A stretch of DNA of 64,000 nt, taken from positions 1,798,001 through 1,862,000 of the forward strand of contig JBKYIJ010000008.1 in assembly GCA_047030855.1 (NCBI GenBank), written 5' to 3'. Positions 32,997 through 42,344 of this stretch are shown piece by piece. Source of the DNA: QVMM01 sp047030855. GTDB taxonomy: Bacteria > Bacteroidota > Bacteroidia > Bacteroidales > Dysgonomonadaceae. Numbering within the stretch: position 1 is the first letter of the stretch; each line of letters starts with the position of its first letter. The notes beneath the pieces were generated by a model. It was not told the origin of the DNA. It ran no database searches and saw nothing but the letters and a program-made list of their open reading frames with translations. Position numbers and translations under genes: made by a program.

Positions 32997-34169
32997 ATCA
33001 GTTTCTTCGCCCAGCCCGCGCTGCCTTTAACGACGATAACGCCCTGCGGCAGGTTGTCAGCGACGATTGTTTTTTTCACCGGCTTGTTTGCTTGCGGCAT
33101 ATATTCGCGCTCCTGTTACGGAGTAGAGGCTGATTGTTTCCGCCTGAGGCGTGTCGATTGTCAGCACTCCGTTGGCGAGGTAAACGTTGGTTTCGTCCGC
33201 TTTGCTGGTTTCGATGCCCGATCCTTGCGGATAGTAGTATATCGTTTCCGATTGTCGGATGTCGCTTTCGTTGTATTCTTCCAGCGCCGTAAGGTTGCCT
33301 GCGGCATCGTATTTGTATATTTCTTTTCCGTCATATACCCAGTCGGTGTTGTCCGCATTGCCGTAGAAAGACTTATTCATGACGATCTTGCCGCTTGCGT
33401 TGTATTCTTTTACTTCTTTGTATCCGAGCGCCCATCCGTATTGTGCTTCTTCGTCGTATTCCTCTGTCGAAACCAGCAATTCGTTGCCCATTTCGTCATA
33501 CTTGTACGTAATATTGTATCCCGGTTCCCATGGCAATGACGGCAGATCGGCATGTCTGAAGCTGAAATAGAATGTTATTTGTCCGTCAGGTTTTAATCCG
33601 CTCGATCCTACGTTGATGTCTTCCAGCGGCAGCCATGTATTGTTCATCCCTACATATGTTTTTCCGCCGTTTATGTGATTCGCGTCTTCGAAATACAGTT
33701 CTTCTTTTTCTTCTGCTACCCATGTGCTTGCGGTTTCGTTCCATGAGTAGTATTCAGAGAGGTTTATCCTGTCGCCCAGATAGTATCCGTACACTTCTCT
33801 GTTTTGGGGTATCCATGCGCTTTTCTCCGAATCCCATGAATGATATTCTTCGAGAATCAGCCTGCCTTCGGCATTGTATTTTTCCACTGTTTTTGAAGAA
33901 GGCGTGTAACCCGTTCCGAAGGTATCATAATATTTTTCGGTAATGATGCTTCCGTCGTCGCCTCTTGAGAACAGGTATTTATCGCCTTTATCAACCGAGC
34001 TTGTCGTGAACACGATCGCACTGTCGGGCAACTGTGTTTCGAAAGGTTTTGTACTCCGGAGGCTTGGCGTTGTCGTTTCGGCTTTATTTCTTTTGCTGAA
34101 GATTGTCTGGGCGTTTGCCGCCGATCCTAATATGAATAAAGCAAGCGTAATTGTGTAAAGTTTTTTCAT
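32997..34169 (-). pseudogene. T9SS-secreted YD-repeat-like protein, frameshifted inside its sorting domain
   Basis: An exported protein with signal peptide MKKLYTITLALFILGSAANA. The body has YD-like pieces (VEKYNAEGRLILEEYHSWDS, YKYDEMGNELLVSTEEYDEE, YKYDAAGNLTALEEYNESDI), as in proteins with weak Rhs-type repeats. The sorting domain begins normally (VYLANGVLTIDTPQAETISL, YSVTGARIYAASKQAGEK) and then breaks at a 7-base A run (sense strand; 33071-33077). With six A the reading continues TIVADNLPQGVIVVKGSAGW and AKKLIVK to a stop at 32997, a perfect sorting-domain end. As written, translation stops at 33057 and export to the surface would fail. Probably either recent mutation or a base-call error. 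Confidence 0.82.
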
Positions 34170-34345
34170 ATAAGTCTTGTTTATTTATCCGCGGTAAATT
34201 TATATTATTTTTTTTATAATCCTGCATTAGAAAGATATAAAGTTAGGGGATTATCATTATGTCCGTAAATCGTGGCGAATTTCTTTGCCCGCGAATGTCG
34301 ATTTATTTTTAACGTATTTCTTTCAGCAACTGTTTTAAAAAGGTT

Positions 34346-34353
34346 TACTTTTG
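34346..34353 (+). promoter_or_regulatory. -7 promoter element (TACTTTTG) for the phosphatase gene
   Basis: Exact TAnnTTTG match, 20 bases before the start codon at 34373. Confidence 0.65.
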
Positions 34354-34372
34354 TCCGTTTATTTTTTAATGT

Positions 34373-35179
34373 ATGAATAAGATTTTTCGGGCGGTTCTTT
34401 TTTCTGTTGTCCTGCTTCTTTCGGGTTGCGATGCCTTTGAGTATCATCCTTATGACGGGCGTATAAAGGGCGAAACGGGTATAAACTATAAGAATATCAG
34501 GCTTATAGAACGGAATTGTGCGGGCAGGGATTCGATCCGCTTTATCCTGATAGGCGACACGCAGCGCTGGTATGACGAAACGGAAGATTTTGTGAAAGCT
34601 GCAAACAAACGCGATGATATAGATTTTGTGATCCACGGCGGCGATCTTTCCGACTTCGGGCTGACGAAGGAGTTTGTCTGGATGCGTGATGTCATGAATG
34701 GGCTGCGCGTGCCTTATGTGGCTCTCTTGGGCAATCACGATTGTCTGGCAAACGGCGAGCAGATATTCAGAAAAGTATTCGGCGAGGAGAATTTTTCTTT
34801 TATAGCCGGCAACGTGAAGTTTGTCTGTCTCAACACAAACGCGATGGAATACGACTACTCGCGTCCTGTGCCCGATTTCGGATTTATCGAGGAACAGTAT
34901 AACGACACTGTGCGGGCGTATGATAAAACGGTTTTTGCGATGCACGCGCGTCCTTATTCCGAACAGTTCAACAACAACGTTGCACGCGTTTTCCAGCGTG
35001 CCATAAAGGAATTTCCCGATCTTCAGTTCTGCCTCAACGCACACGATCACCGCCTCGAAATCGAGGATATATTCAAGGACGGCGTGATGTATTACGGCTG
35101 TCCCAATATCGAGAAAAAAAGTTATCTGCTGTTTACCATAACCAAAGACAATTATTCGTATGAAGTGGTTGATTTCTAA
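34373..35179 (+). CDS. Calcineurin-like metallophosphatase lipoprotein
   Basis: A 268-residue lipoprotein (signal MNKIFRAVLFSVVLLLSGC). All metal-site motifs of the metallophosphatase fold are present in order: FILIGDTQRW (D-x-[H/Q] variant), VIHGGDLSDFG, LLGNHDCL, then FAMHARPYS and LNAHDHRLEI (H-x-H type). Such enzymes hydrolyse phosphate mono- or diesters, here on the periplasmic face of a membrane. The second motif residue is Gln where many have His. It overlaps the next gene by 20 bases, so the two are translationally coupled. Confidence 0.9.
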   Translation: MNKIFRAVLFSVVLLLSGCDAFEYHPYDGRIKGETGINYKNIRLIERNCAGRDSIRFILIGDTQRWYDETEDFVKAANKRDDIDFVIHGGDLSDFGLTKEFVWMRDVMNGLRVPYVALLGNHDCLANGEQIFRKVFGEENFSFIAGNVKFVCLNTNAMEYDYSRPVPDFGFIEEQYNDTVRAYDKTVFAMHARPYSEQFNNNVARVFQRAIKEFPDLQFCLNAHDHRLEIEDIFKDGVMYYGCPNIEKKSYLLFTITKDNYSYEVVDF

Positions 35180-35825
35180 AGCTCTGTTCGTTATACTTTC
35201 GTTTCTGACGATTTCGACCGCAACATATTCCCAAGACAGTACGGCTGTGGCTGATAAGAACGGCTATGAAAAACGCGTCGAAAGATACTATTCCTTTTGG
35301 AAAAAGCTGATACCTAATTATATGAAGCTGCAATACGCAGGTTCGATGGGTTTGATATCCGTAGGTACGGGCTGGGACTACGGGCGAAACAATCAGTGGG
35401 AGACTGACGTAATGCTGGGCATAGTACCGAAATATTCTACGAATAAAACAAAAATTTCGTTTACCCTGAGGCAAAACTTTATTCCTTGGAACATAAAGTT
35501 GGGTAACAAGGGGTTTTCGCTCGATCCGATGGCGTGCGGATTGTACGTGAATACCATTTTCGGGCACGAGTTCTGGACAAAGGAGCCGGAACGCTATCCG
35601 AAAGGTTACTACAACTTTTCGACACGCCTGCGGTTCAACGTCTATCTGGGGCAAAGGCTGACTTTTAAGATTCCCGAGGATAGGCGGATATTTGCCAAGT
35701 CGCTCACGTTCTACTACGAAGTCAGCAGCAGCGATCTGTACATAGTCAGCGCTGCCACCAACAGCTATCTGAAACCTAAAGACTATCTTCATCTTTCGCT
35801 TGGATTGAAGGTACTTTTGTTTTAA
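35160..35825 (+). CDS. Outer-membrane barrel-like protein
   Basis: A 221-residue exported protein; signal MKWLISKALFVILSFLTIST ending near TYSQ. The mature part has about eight amphipathic strands (MKLQYAGSMGLISVGTGWDY, TKISFTLRQNFIPWNIKL, YYNFSTRLRFNVYLGQRLTF, HLSLGLKVLLF) with a terminal aromatic residue, as in small outer-membrane barrels. It is coupled to the preceding phosphatase gene and may help it reach substrates or the outer membrane. No named family. Confidence 0.75.
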   Translation: MKWLISKALFVILSFLTISTATYSQDSTAVADKNGYEKRVERYYSFWKKLIPNYMKLQYAGSMGLISVGTGWDYGRNNQWETDVMLGIVPKYSTNKTKISFTLRQNFIPWNIKLGNKGFSLDPMACGLYVNTIFGHEFWTKEPERYPKGYYNFSTRLRFNVYLGQRLTFKIPEDRRIFAKSLTFYYEVSSSDLYIVSAATNSYLKPKDYLHLSLGLKVLLF

Positions 35826-35859
35826 ATTTGCGTTTTTGTTAAAAATCTGATTTAATATT

Positions 35860-36690
35860 ATGAAAAAAATTCCTTATTTACTCTTTATGCTGGTATTGCC
35901 GTTTGTATTTTCGGCTTGCAGCGACGATGACGACAAAGATAATGGCGGCGACGGAATAACGACTGAGAAAAAATTACCTGTTCAAATCAACGTTCATATT
36001 GAAGATGATAGAATCCCAAAGAAATTCTATATTCCTTTTGACTGGGATTATCCGATAAGGTTTCATTACGATGTTGAAAACAGATTGGAAAGCTACACCT
36101 ATTTGTACGATTATGCGAACGTAACCGGCCAGATTACATACATGAGAGACGGAAATATAAAAGAATACAGATCTTTCGTGAACAATACGGAAGATTTGGA
36201 GACTTTCGTTTCTTTTGAGTATAAAGCAGATACTATTGTTGCCTCTCGTTCAAATCAGGTTCATCTTCTTGTAGTAAATTCTAAACGCCAACTGCTAAGG
36301 ATCTTGACAAAAGACTATAAAGTCTATGCTGAATATAAATACGATGACTCTGGAAATCTGACAGAAGAAGCCTTTTTTCAGGATTATCAAGTGAAAAGGA
36401 GTACATATCGATACGACAGGAAATACAATGCTTTTAAAGACGTCGGTACTCCTTCATGGTTTTTCGTTTATAATAAATTCTCATGGATAAAAGGATTTAG
36501 AAATAATATTGCAAGAGTTATTACCGAAACCACATATTATGATGTTGATGGAAAAGAAATAACACCGGGTGCTACAGTTAGTTGTGGCATTGAGCTGACT
36601 TATAATTCGGAAGATTATATTGAAACAGTTCAATTTAAAGAAGAAAGTTGTACCTATACCATGAAATACGAATACAAAGAAGTAAAATAA
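35860..36690 (+). CDS. Lipoprotein with YD-like repeats
   Basis: A 276-residue lipoprotein: signal MKKIPYLLFMLVLPFVFSAC, then SDDDDKDNGGDG. The mature part contains strand pairs of the YD type (FHYDVENRLESYTYLYDYAN, AEYKYDDSGNLTEEAFFQDY, STYRYDRKYNAF), related in pattern to the frameshifted cargo at 32997-34169. Function unknown. A terminator follows 29 bases after the stop. Confidence 0.8.
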   Translation: MKKIPYLLFMLVLPFVFSACSDDDDKDNGGDGITTEKKLPVQINVHIEDDRIPKKFYIPFDWDYPIRFHYDVENRLESYTYLYDYANVTGQITYMRDGNIKEYRSFVNNTEDLETFVSFEYKADTIVASRSNQVHLLVVNSKRQLLRILTKDYKVYAEYKYDDSGNLTEEAFFQDYQVKRSTYRYDRKYNAFKDVGTPSWFFVYNKFSWIKGFRNNIARVITETTYYDVDGKEITPGATVSCGIELTYNSEDYIETVQFKEESCTYTMKYEYKEVK

Positions 36691-36718
36691 TCCTTCTTGA
36701 TATTTTACGAAATAAAAG

Positions 36719-36748
36719 AGGATGGGTGATTTTTTACCCATCCTGTTT
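36719..36748 (+). terminator. Terminator after the YD-like lipoprotein gene
   Basis: AGGATGGGT pairs with ACCCATCCT, with T residues in the loop and after the stem. Confidence 0.78.
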
Positions 36749-36788
36749 GTCTATTTATATTTTGTTCTTAATAATCATCTAAAGAAGT

Positions 36789-37304
36789 TTATTTTACGCA
36801 CCTGATAAGCTGTTTTATGTTTTTATTGTCTTTCTCTTTTACTTCGCTCTCGAAAAGTCTTTCGGAAGTATACATACTGATTTTCTTAAGCCCGGTTTCA
36901 CTGATCTTGTCCAAATAATTATCGCACAGATAATAATGTGGTAAGGCATATGAATAACTGGGTAAATTCGAAAAACTTACGGTACTGGAAAGAATCTCCT
37001 TTAATGGATATAAAGTAATTGTTTCGTTGTTGTTGAGAGTTAATATCAGTTTGTCATTATCTCTGACTCTCAATGTACTCGTTCCTCCGACAATTTTGAG
37101 TCCCATTGTTTTCAAAGTATTTGTGATAGTAAAACTCATTGCAAAATAATAGCGGCTGGTAAACGATTTGTTTATCCTCTTTTCTTCTGTCTCAACAAGC
37201 CTGTTTAATTCTCTGTCGAATTTATTGACCACATATTTACAATCTTGAGCCGAGATTCTTAAACAGGTTATTGTCAGCAAAAATAGTATTATTAGTTTTT
37301 TCAT
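36789..37304 (-). CDS. Exported protein of unknown function
   Basis: A 171-residue exported protein; signal MKKLIILFLLTITCLRISAQ. The mature part is mixed alpha/beta (KYVVNKFDRELNRLVETEEK, RYYFAMSFTITNTLKTMGLK, DKLILTLNNNETITLYPLKE). No lipobox or sorting domain. It lies seven bases after the stop of the preceding gene on the same strand, so the two form an operon. AT-rich. No family recognised. Confidence 0.75.
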   Translation of the reverse strand: MKKLIILFLLTITCLRISAQDCKYVVNKFDRELNRLVETEEKRINKSFTSRYYFAMSFTITNTLKTMGLKIVGGTSTLRVRDNDKLILTLNNNETITLYPLKEILSSTVSFSNLPSYSYALPHYYLCDNYLDKISETGLKKISMYTSERLFESEVKEKDNKNIKQLIRCVK

Positions 37305-37311
37305 ATTATGA

Positions 37312-38028
37312 TTATAAACCTTCCAGATCTTTCAGTTTATCTTGTATCTCATTCTCCTTAATGCTTGCCTTAATTTTATATTCTGCTTTACTCACATTGG
37401 CATATTTAGCCAAATCAGTAATTATAAAAAAAGAGGTTTTATTATTAGATCCCTTTAATTTATGATTTGTAAATTCTCCTACAGAGCATAATATTTTAGG
37501 ATCGCCTGTTTGCCATTTGTCTCTGAATATGTGGATTGTTTCGGGTATGCTTTCATCTGAATATTTTTTGAAGTCATCCATGTCTTTACTTGAAAAATAC
37601 GTTGATTTTCCGTATTTCAGATCAAATGCATTCGTAAGTTCTTTCAATTGATCCGCTTTTATGTAGTATAGCGAATCGTTCAGAAATCGGAGATAAACCC
37701 TCCTCATAACTACGTTTCCTGCAGGATTATATTCAGGAATAAAGTAAACACTTACCCTGCCGTCTAAGGATGCTGCTCCGTAATCTTCGTTTTTTTCTTT
37801 TTCGGGAAACAGCTGATAGACGTTTCCGCCTGATTTTTTAGAGTAAACCAAATCGAAATATTCTCTTGTCGAAGTGATTGGGATCGTATTATCCAAGTCG
37901 AACCCAATCTCTTTCAACACTTCGGGCGAGCTTCCCAATCGGAGTTTTCCTACTCCGTCGATCGTTTGCTGGGCACAGATCGCTGCAACCGTAAGCGTGA
38001 GGCTTATAACGCAGATTACCTTTTTCAT
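37312..38028 (-). CDS. Exported protein of unknown function
   Basis: A 238-residue exported protein; signal MKKVICVISLTLTVAAICAQ. The mature part opens with TIDGVGKLRLGSSPEVLKEI, a turn found in several secreted Bacteroidetes proteins that also carry an IPETIHIFRDKWQTGD type core. No known domain. The start at 38028 (not 38058) gives a clean signal peptide. It is divergent from the phage late operon, with the 38124-38148 palindrome between them, so a regulator bound there could act on both. Confidence 0.75.
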   Translation of the reverse strand: MKKVICVISLTLTVAAICAQQTIDGVGKLRLGSSPEVLKEIGFDLDNTIPITSTREYFDLVYSKKSGGNVYQLFPEKEKNEDYGAASLDGRVSVYFIPEYNPAGNVVMRRVYLRFLNDSLYYIKADQLKELTNAFDLKYGKSTYFSSKDMDDFKKYSDESIPETIHIFRDKWQTGDPKILCSVGEFTNHKLKGSNNKTSFFIITDLAKYANVSKAEYKIKASIKENEIQDKLKDLEGL

Positions 38029-38123
38029 AATTATTGATTTAAATTTAAGTTGATGCAAATTTAGTTAAAAATGTTAATTTAATAATCCATGTTAACAACT
38101 TTTTTCTTTTAAAAAAATATTCA

Positions 38124-38148
38124 ATTATTTAGAATCATTCTAAATAAT
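38124..38148. promoter_or_regulatory. 25-base palindrome over the late-operon promoter (Fur-family-like box)
   Basis: Perfect symmetry about the C at 38136. The core ATTTAGAATCATTCTAAAT is repeated exactly at 47158-47176, again just before a TATCTTTG -7 element. TTAGAAT-C-ATTCTAA has the 7-1-7 layout of Fur/PerR/Zur boxes. The box covers the -33 region, so binding should block transcription. Confidence 0.75.
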
Positions 38149-38153
38149 ATTCG

Positions 38154-38161
38154 TATCTTTG
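38154..38161 (+). promoter_or_regulatory. -7 element (TATCTTTG) of the terminase operon
   Basis: Exact TAnnTTTG match 24 bases before the start codon at 38185. Its distance from the centre of the palindrome (18 bases) is nearly the same as at the second copy (17 bases). Confidence 0.75.
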
Positions 38162-38184
38162 TGTTTAGATACAAAACATAATAT

Positions 38185-38670
38185 ATGGCATCGGCAAAAG
38201 GAAACGCATACTACAAACTGGCTAAAAGCCTTGAACCGCACAAACGAAACAGGTATCAGCCCGAAGAACTCTGGGAGGCAGCTCTCCGATATTTCGACTG
38301 GATCGAAAAAAATCCGCTGAAAGAGGAAAAAGTGTTTTCGTCAGGAAAACGGTTAAACGTCAGCCATATGCGTGCCATGACAATCGTGTCGTTCTGCGTA
38401 TTCGCAGGCATCAGCCGCGAAACCTTCGACAACTACTCCAAGAGCGACAAGTACAAGCCCGTCACCTCCCTGATACGCAACATCATATTCTCTCAGAAAT
38501 TCGAAGGCGCGGCAGCCAATCTGCTCAATCCGAGCATTATCGCCCGTGAACTGGGACTCAAGGAACAAGCCGATGCCGAGCCGTTCCTTGAGCTGACTGC
38601 CGCTTTCAGCCTTCAACCGATGCTTTCGGAATGTCAAACCTTTGCCTCGTCCGAAAATGAAGTCGAGTGA
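38185..38670 (+). CDS. Phage terminase small subunit (gp3-like DNA-packaging protein)
   Basis: A 161-residue protein matching the DNA-packaging gp3-type small terminase found in Bacteroidales phages: QPEELWEAALRYFDWIEKNP, MTIVSFCVFAGISRETFDNY, then IRNIIFSQKFEGAAANLLNP and IIARELGLKEQ. The last two are the most conserved parts of the family. It recognises the packaging start site and recruits the large subunit. It begins the late operon behind the palindromic box and overlaps the next gene by 14 bases. Confidence 0.88.
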   Translation: MASAKGNAYYKLAKSLEPHKRNRYQPEELWEAALRYFDWIEKNPLKEEKVFSSGKRLNVSHMRAMTIVSFCVFAGISRETFDNYSKSDKYKPVTSLIRNIIFSQKFEGAAANLLNPSIIARELGLKEQADAEPFLELTAAFSLQPMLSECQTFASSENEVE

Positions 38671-39850
38671 AACCCTGTTACTGGAAAAACCGCCGCTTTT
38701 CTTCGCCAATTACGAGGCGCGGGAAAGGATTGTCGTCAATCAGGGCGGGACGTCGAGCGGCAAAACCTATACGCTTGTCGACCTGCTTTTCGTCATTGCC
38801 ATGCAGCAGCAGGGACAGGTGCTGACAGTGGTAGGGCAGGACATTCCCAACCTGAAAGTAGGAGCGTTCCGCGACGCCAAAACCATCTGGAACAAATCGG
38901 AAATATACCGCCAGTGGTTTTCGCGTCCCAACATCACGGACAGGGTGTTCACCTGCATCAACGGTTCGGTGATCGAGTTTAAAAGCTATTCCGACGAGCA
39001 GGATGCACGAAGCGGCAAACGCGACTATCTGTTTGTGAACGAAGCCAACGGAATCTCCTATCCGCTTTTCTGGCAACTGGCGGCGCGTACCCGTAAGAAG
39101 ATCTTTCTCGATTACAATCCCACAGCCCGATTCTGGGTGCACGAGGAACTGATAGGCAAACCCGACGTGCGGCTCATTATTTCCGATCACAGGCACAACC
39201 CGTTTTTGAGCGGGGAAGAACATACGCGGCTCGAGTCCATTACCGATCCGCAGCTTTTTAAAGTATATGCGCGGGGCTTGACAGGCAAAATCGAAGGGCT
39301 TATATACAACGATTGGCAACTGACGGACGAAATGCCGCAAAACTACAAAAAACGTTACATCGGCATCGACTTCGGTTTCACGAACGATCCTACCGCTATT
39401 CTCGATGTGCGTCTTTCGGAAGGAGAACTCTGGATCGACGAACTTGCTTACAGCACGGGACTAACCAATCCCGACATTGCCGCCGTGCTTCATCGCAACG
39501 GCATATCGTCCTCCACCCTTATCATAGCCGACAGCGCAGAGCCCAAAAGCATCGTCGAACTCCGCAACATGGGATTCAGGCTCGAAGGTGCGTTGAAAGG
39601 GCAGGACAGCATCAAAAACGGGATCGACATACTGAAACGCTACCGCCTCAATATCACCCGCAGGAGCAAAGGCATCCGCAAGGAAATCACGGCTTATCGC
39701 TGGAAAGAAGACCGCAACGGATATGCCCTCAACCAGCCTGTGGACGAGTTTAACCATGCGCTTGACGCCCTGCGGTATGTAGCCTTGAACAAACTGGGCG
39801 AGATGCGTCGGATCGGAAAACCGAAAGCACGTACAACCAGCATAATATAA
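38657..39850 (+). CDS. Phage terminase large subunit
   Basis: A 397-residue packaging motor. ATPase: Walker A VNQGGTSSGKTYTLVDLL (about residues 28-45), Walker B YLFVNEAN with the catalytic Glu. RNase H-like nuclease: KRYIGIDFGFTNDP, LIIADSAEPKSIVELRNMGF and VDEFNHALDALRYV carry the three acidic residues. The ATG at 38657 is preferred over a TTG 15 bases upstream. All catalytic positions are intact. What is unusual is the next gene: a portal gene should follow in a complete phage, but a tail-type gene follows after 12 bases. Confidence 0.95.
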   Translation: MKSSETLLLEKPPLFFANYEARERIVVNQGGTSSGKTYTLVDLLFVIAMQQQGQVLTVVGQDIPNLKVGAFRDAKTIWNKSEIYRQWFSRPNITDRVFTCINGSVIEFKSYSDEQDARSGKRDYLFVNEANGISYPLFWQLAARTRKKIFLDYNPTARFWVHEELIGKPDVRLIISDHRHNPFLSGEEHTRLESITDPQLFKVYARGLTGKIEGLIYNDWQLTDEMPQNYKKRYIGIDFGFTNDPTAILDVRLSEGELWIDELAYSTGLTNPDIAAVLHRNGISSSTLIIADSAEPKSIVELRNMGFRLEGALKGQDSIKNGIDILKRYRLNITRRSKGIRKEITAYRWKEDRNGYALNQPVDEFNHALDALRYVALNKLGEMRRIGKPKARTTSII

Positions 39851-39862
39851 AACCCATAAAGA

Positions 39863-40417
39863 ATGAAAATTGACAAACGTACGACATTGGAAAAGTTCGT
39901 TTACTACGTCGATGTTTTCGGCGTGACGGAGAAACAGTTTGAAGGATACCTCGATCAGATCAAGGATTATCCTTTGCCCGAGCATCTGAAAGTATCGTTC
40001 AACGATCTTAAATTCAGGCAGCTGATCGAGCTTCAGAACCGAGTGGCGACATTCCTTGACCTCATTTTTGTACCCTTTGAGGTAGTGCACGGGTTGCCGA
40101 AGGAAAAGGTGTTGAAGATGAGTGCTTTCGACTGTCTCGCATTTGCCCTTTATTCGAAAGACGAACTCGAACGCATCACCAAACTCTTCAAGGCTATCGA
40201 GTACAAGCCTACTTCCGAAGAACAGCAGGCAGGGATCAACACCATATCGCACGGATTTTTCGGTACGATCGACTGGTATGCGCGCCGTATGGGCATCACC
40301 GATCACGACGAAGTGGTGGAACTCAACTGGATGCGTATCTACCAGTGTCTGAAAATCGACTTCGACAACAACAAATTTGAAAAAAACTATCGGAAAGTAA
40401 TCACACAGAAAAAATAA
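39863..40417 (+). CDS. Phage-operon protein of unknown function
   Basis: A 184-residue soluble helical protein (TLEKFVYYVDVFGVTEKQFE, RQLIELQNRVATFLDLIFVP, VLKMSAFDCLAFALYSKDEL, IDWYARRMGITDHDEVVELN). No catalytic motif is seen. Its position right before a tail-completion-like gene suggests an assembly chaperone of the tail, but this is inference from order only. It follows the terminase with 12 bases between. Confidence 0.65.
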   Translation: MKIDKRTTLEKFVYYVDVFGVTEKQFEGYLDQIKDYPLPEHLKVSFNDLKFRQLIELQNRVATFLDLIFVPFEVVHGLPKEKVLKMSAFDCLAFALYSKDELERITKLFKAIEYKPTSEEQQAGINTISHGFFGTIDWYARRMGITDHDEVVELNWMRIYQCLKIDFDNNKFEKNYRKVITQKK

Positions 40418-40423
40418 GAAAAC

Positions 40424-40846
40424 ATGGTACAAGAGAAAATCAAACAAATCGTGGAAACCATTCCCGAACTCAACTACATATTCAACGACTGGACGCGCGC
40501 CAACGTGCAGCTTGACTACGATCGGCTGCCTGCCTGCGTAAACGTCCTGCCCGTTTCGGGACAGTTGCACCTGCACAACGGCATATTCCGCGACTATCCC
40601 AATTGCCTGATCGCTTTTCTCGACCTGGCGGATCTCGATTTCGACGGAGAAGAGAACGAAGCCACCGTCGAGCGTATGAAAGCCTATGCCCGCCGTTTCA
40701 TTATGGCAGTCAACCGTTCGGGATTGTTCCACCCCATACCCGACACCGTGTCCTACTCGGTGGTTTACGATATGCTCGATCAGAACCTGACGGGCGTTAC
40801 CATCGAAGTACAACTTAAAGAGCTGCAAGGCGACTGCGTACGATGA
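40424..40846 (+). CDS. Putative phage tail-completion or minor tail protein
   Basis: A 140-residue protein with the pattern seen in a conserved tail-module protein of Bacteroidales prophages: ARANVQ-type strand, LPACVNVLPVSGQLHLHNGI, FRDYPNCLIAFLDLADLDFD, ERMKAYARRFIMAVNRSGLF, then SYSVVYDMLDQNLTGVTIEV. No enzyme motif. It overlaps the next gene by four bases (ATGA). The assignment rests on remembered pattern and context. Confidence 0.6.
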   Translation: MVQEKIKQIVETIPELNYIFNDWTRANVQLDYDRLPACVNVLPVSGQLHLHNGIFRDYPNCLIAFLDLADLDFDGEENEATVERMKAYARRFIMAVNRSGLFHPIPDTVSYSVVYDMLDQNLTGVTIEVQLKELQGDCVR

Positions 40847-41214
40847 ACGGGCAACAGGACATACGACAGGTGCTGACACTTGCCCTCAACAAGCTCCGCG
40901 ATGAGGTGATAAAAGAGCGACAATCGTCGGGAGGAAAAAATGAGGATGCCTATCTCGTTCAGCCTGCCGATCTTGGTATGCAACTCGTCAGGCAGTCGAA
41001 GAACGCTAAGCCCAAGTCAGCCAAAAAGCCGCCCGCATCTTCGCCCTCCAGCCTTTCGGACACCATTGCCCGAAAAGTCAAAGAAGAAGGCTCGAGCATC
41101 AAAACCCAAGGTAAACAGGACGGCAAAACCGATGCCCTCATCGGCAAAACCGTACAGGACATCAGCCAACAATTAACAACAGTATTCAAAAACAAAATCA
41201 CAGAAACGATATGA
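40843..41214 (+). CDS. Small charged phage-operon protein
   Basis: A 123-residue basic protein. The N-terminal helix (IRQVLTLALNKLRDEVIKER) is followed by a Lys/Pro/Ser-rich linker (SKNAKPKSAKKPPASSPSSL) and a second helix (SQQLTTVFKNKITETI). Starts and stops overlap both neighbours by four bases, so it is tightly coupled. Function unknown. Confidence 0.6.
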   Translation: MNGQQDIRQVLTLALNKLRDEVIKERQSSGGKNEDAYLVQPADLGMQLVRQSKNAKPKSAKKPPASSPSSLSDTIARKVKEEGSSIKTQGKQDGKTDALIGKTVQDISQQLTTVFKNKITETI

Positions 41215-42344
41215 GAAACTACGAAGATAATATATATAAGATTGAACAATCAAATGGTATGGTGATAAAGTATCCTAAATTAGGTTTTGCTTTTAATCCC
41301 ATCCGTATCACCTTAGAATCTTTTATATATAAAGGACAGGCGGCACGACTTGTTGTAAATGATACAATTACAATTGATAGATTTCCTGATCCGATTACTA
41401 ACACCGTTCACTTCGATCTTTCGCCTGCTGCTCGTTCTATTTTCAATGCACAGGATTTATGTAAAATAAATAGCAAAGGGCATTGTTTCTTGAAAAAAGA
41501 CATAAAATTTGAAATAAAGACAAGCAAAAATTGGAAAGTGGAAGATGCTATATTTATTCCTGTCATATGGGGTGCTTTGCAGATTGGGGAAGTTTATTCG
41601 CAAACCAAAACGCTTACCTGTTTCAGAGGTTATCCTTTTACGGTTCCGTTATTTTTGGAAAGTGAATATATGTCAACGGAGAAGTTTAGCATAAAATACC
41701 GCTACGACGATGAACCGTATGATGATTTTCCTGCTGTAAATACGGAAACAGGGAGCATAGGCGGTGGCAAATACAATCTCGACATATCGGGTATTCCTGC
41801 CCGGAGGCAGATTGTGCTGCGTGTCGACTCTCAGAAGTCAGGAGGAATCTTCGATTACACTTTTGATTATACTTTCCGCAGGATCGAAGCCGACACCGTA
41901 ATGATTAAAATAAACGTTGTCGATTGCCCGAATGAAGGCGTTTACCTTCGTTGGATCAACCAATATGGCGAATGGTGCTATTATCTGCTACAATCCGGTG
42001 CCGAAAGCACAACCGTGAAAGACATTGACGTGAAGTTCGACAACTTGTACGGCACTACCTATTTTGTCGACCGCTATCATGGCGGAATCGGGAAAAGCGT
42101 AGGTAAAGACATTGAAACCAGCACCAAACTATTCGTCTCGCTTGCCGACGAGAACACCTACCGTCACCTGCTTTCGCTCGTGCAAAGCCCTGTCGTGGAT
42201 ATGTTTGCGGGATACGACGATGCAGGCGAGCCTTACTGGATATCCGTGACGCTCAAAGACGGAACCTTTGCCCGCAGCACCGACGACCTGCAGGACTTTG
42301 AATGTTTCCTGATTCCTAACAAAACCCTAATCCAGACATTATGA
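41211..42344 (+). CDS. Phage tail protein (distal-tail-like), mosaic
   Basis: A 377-residue beta-rich protein, ordered between small tail genes and a large tail-tip gene. The first 150 residues are encoded by AT-rich DNA with many AAA/TAT codons (41211-41660), while the rest (LDISGIPARRQIVLRVDSQK, VYLRWINQYGEWCYYLLQSG, FVSLADENTYRHLLSLVQSP) is GC-richer and uses codons like the neighbouring tail genes. The second half resembles proteins near the tail tip of Bacteroidales siphophages. The change of composition inside one frame points to recombination. Overlaps the next gene by four bases. Confidence 0.65.
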   Translation: MRNYEDNIYKIEQSNGMVIKYPKLGFAFNPIRITLESFIYKGQAARLVVNDTITIDRFPDPITNTVHFDLSPAARSIFNAQDLCKINSKGHCFLKKDIKFEIKTSKNWKVEDAIFIPVIWGALQIGEVYSQTKTLTCFRGYPFTVPLFLESEYMSTEKFSIKYRYDDEPYDDFPAVNTETGSIGGGKYNLDISGIPARRQIVLRVDSQKSGGIFDYTFDYTFRRIEADTVMIKINVVDCPNEGVYLRWINQYGEWCYYLLQSGAESTTVKDIDVKFDNLYGTTYFVDRYHGGIGKSVGKDIETSTKLFVSLADENTYRHLLSLVQSPVVDMFAGYDDAGEPYWISVTLKDGTFARSTDDLQDFECFLIPNKTLIQTL

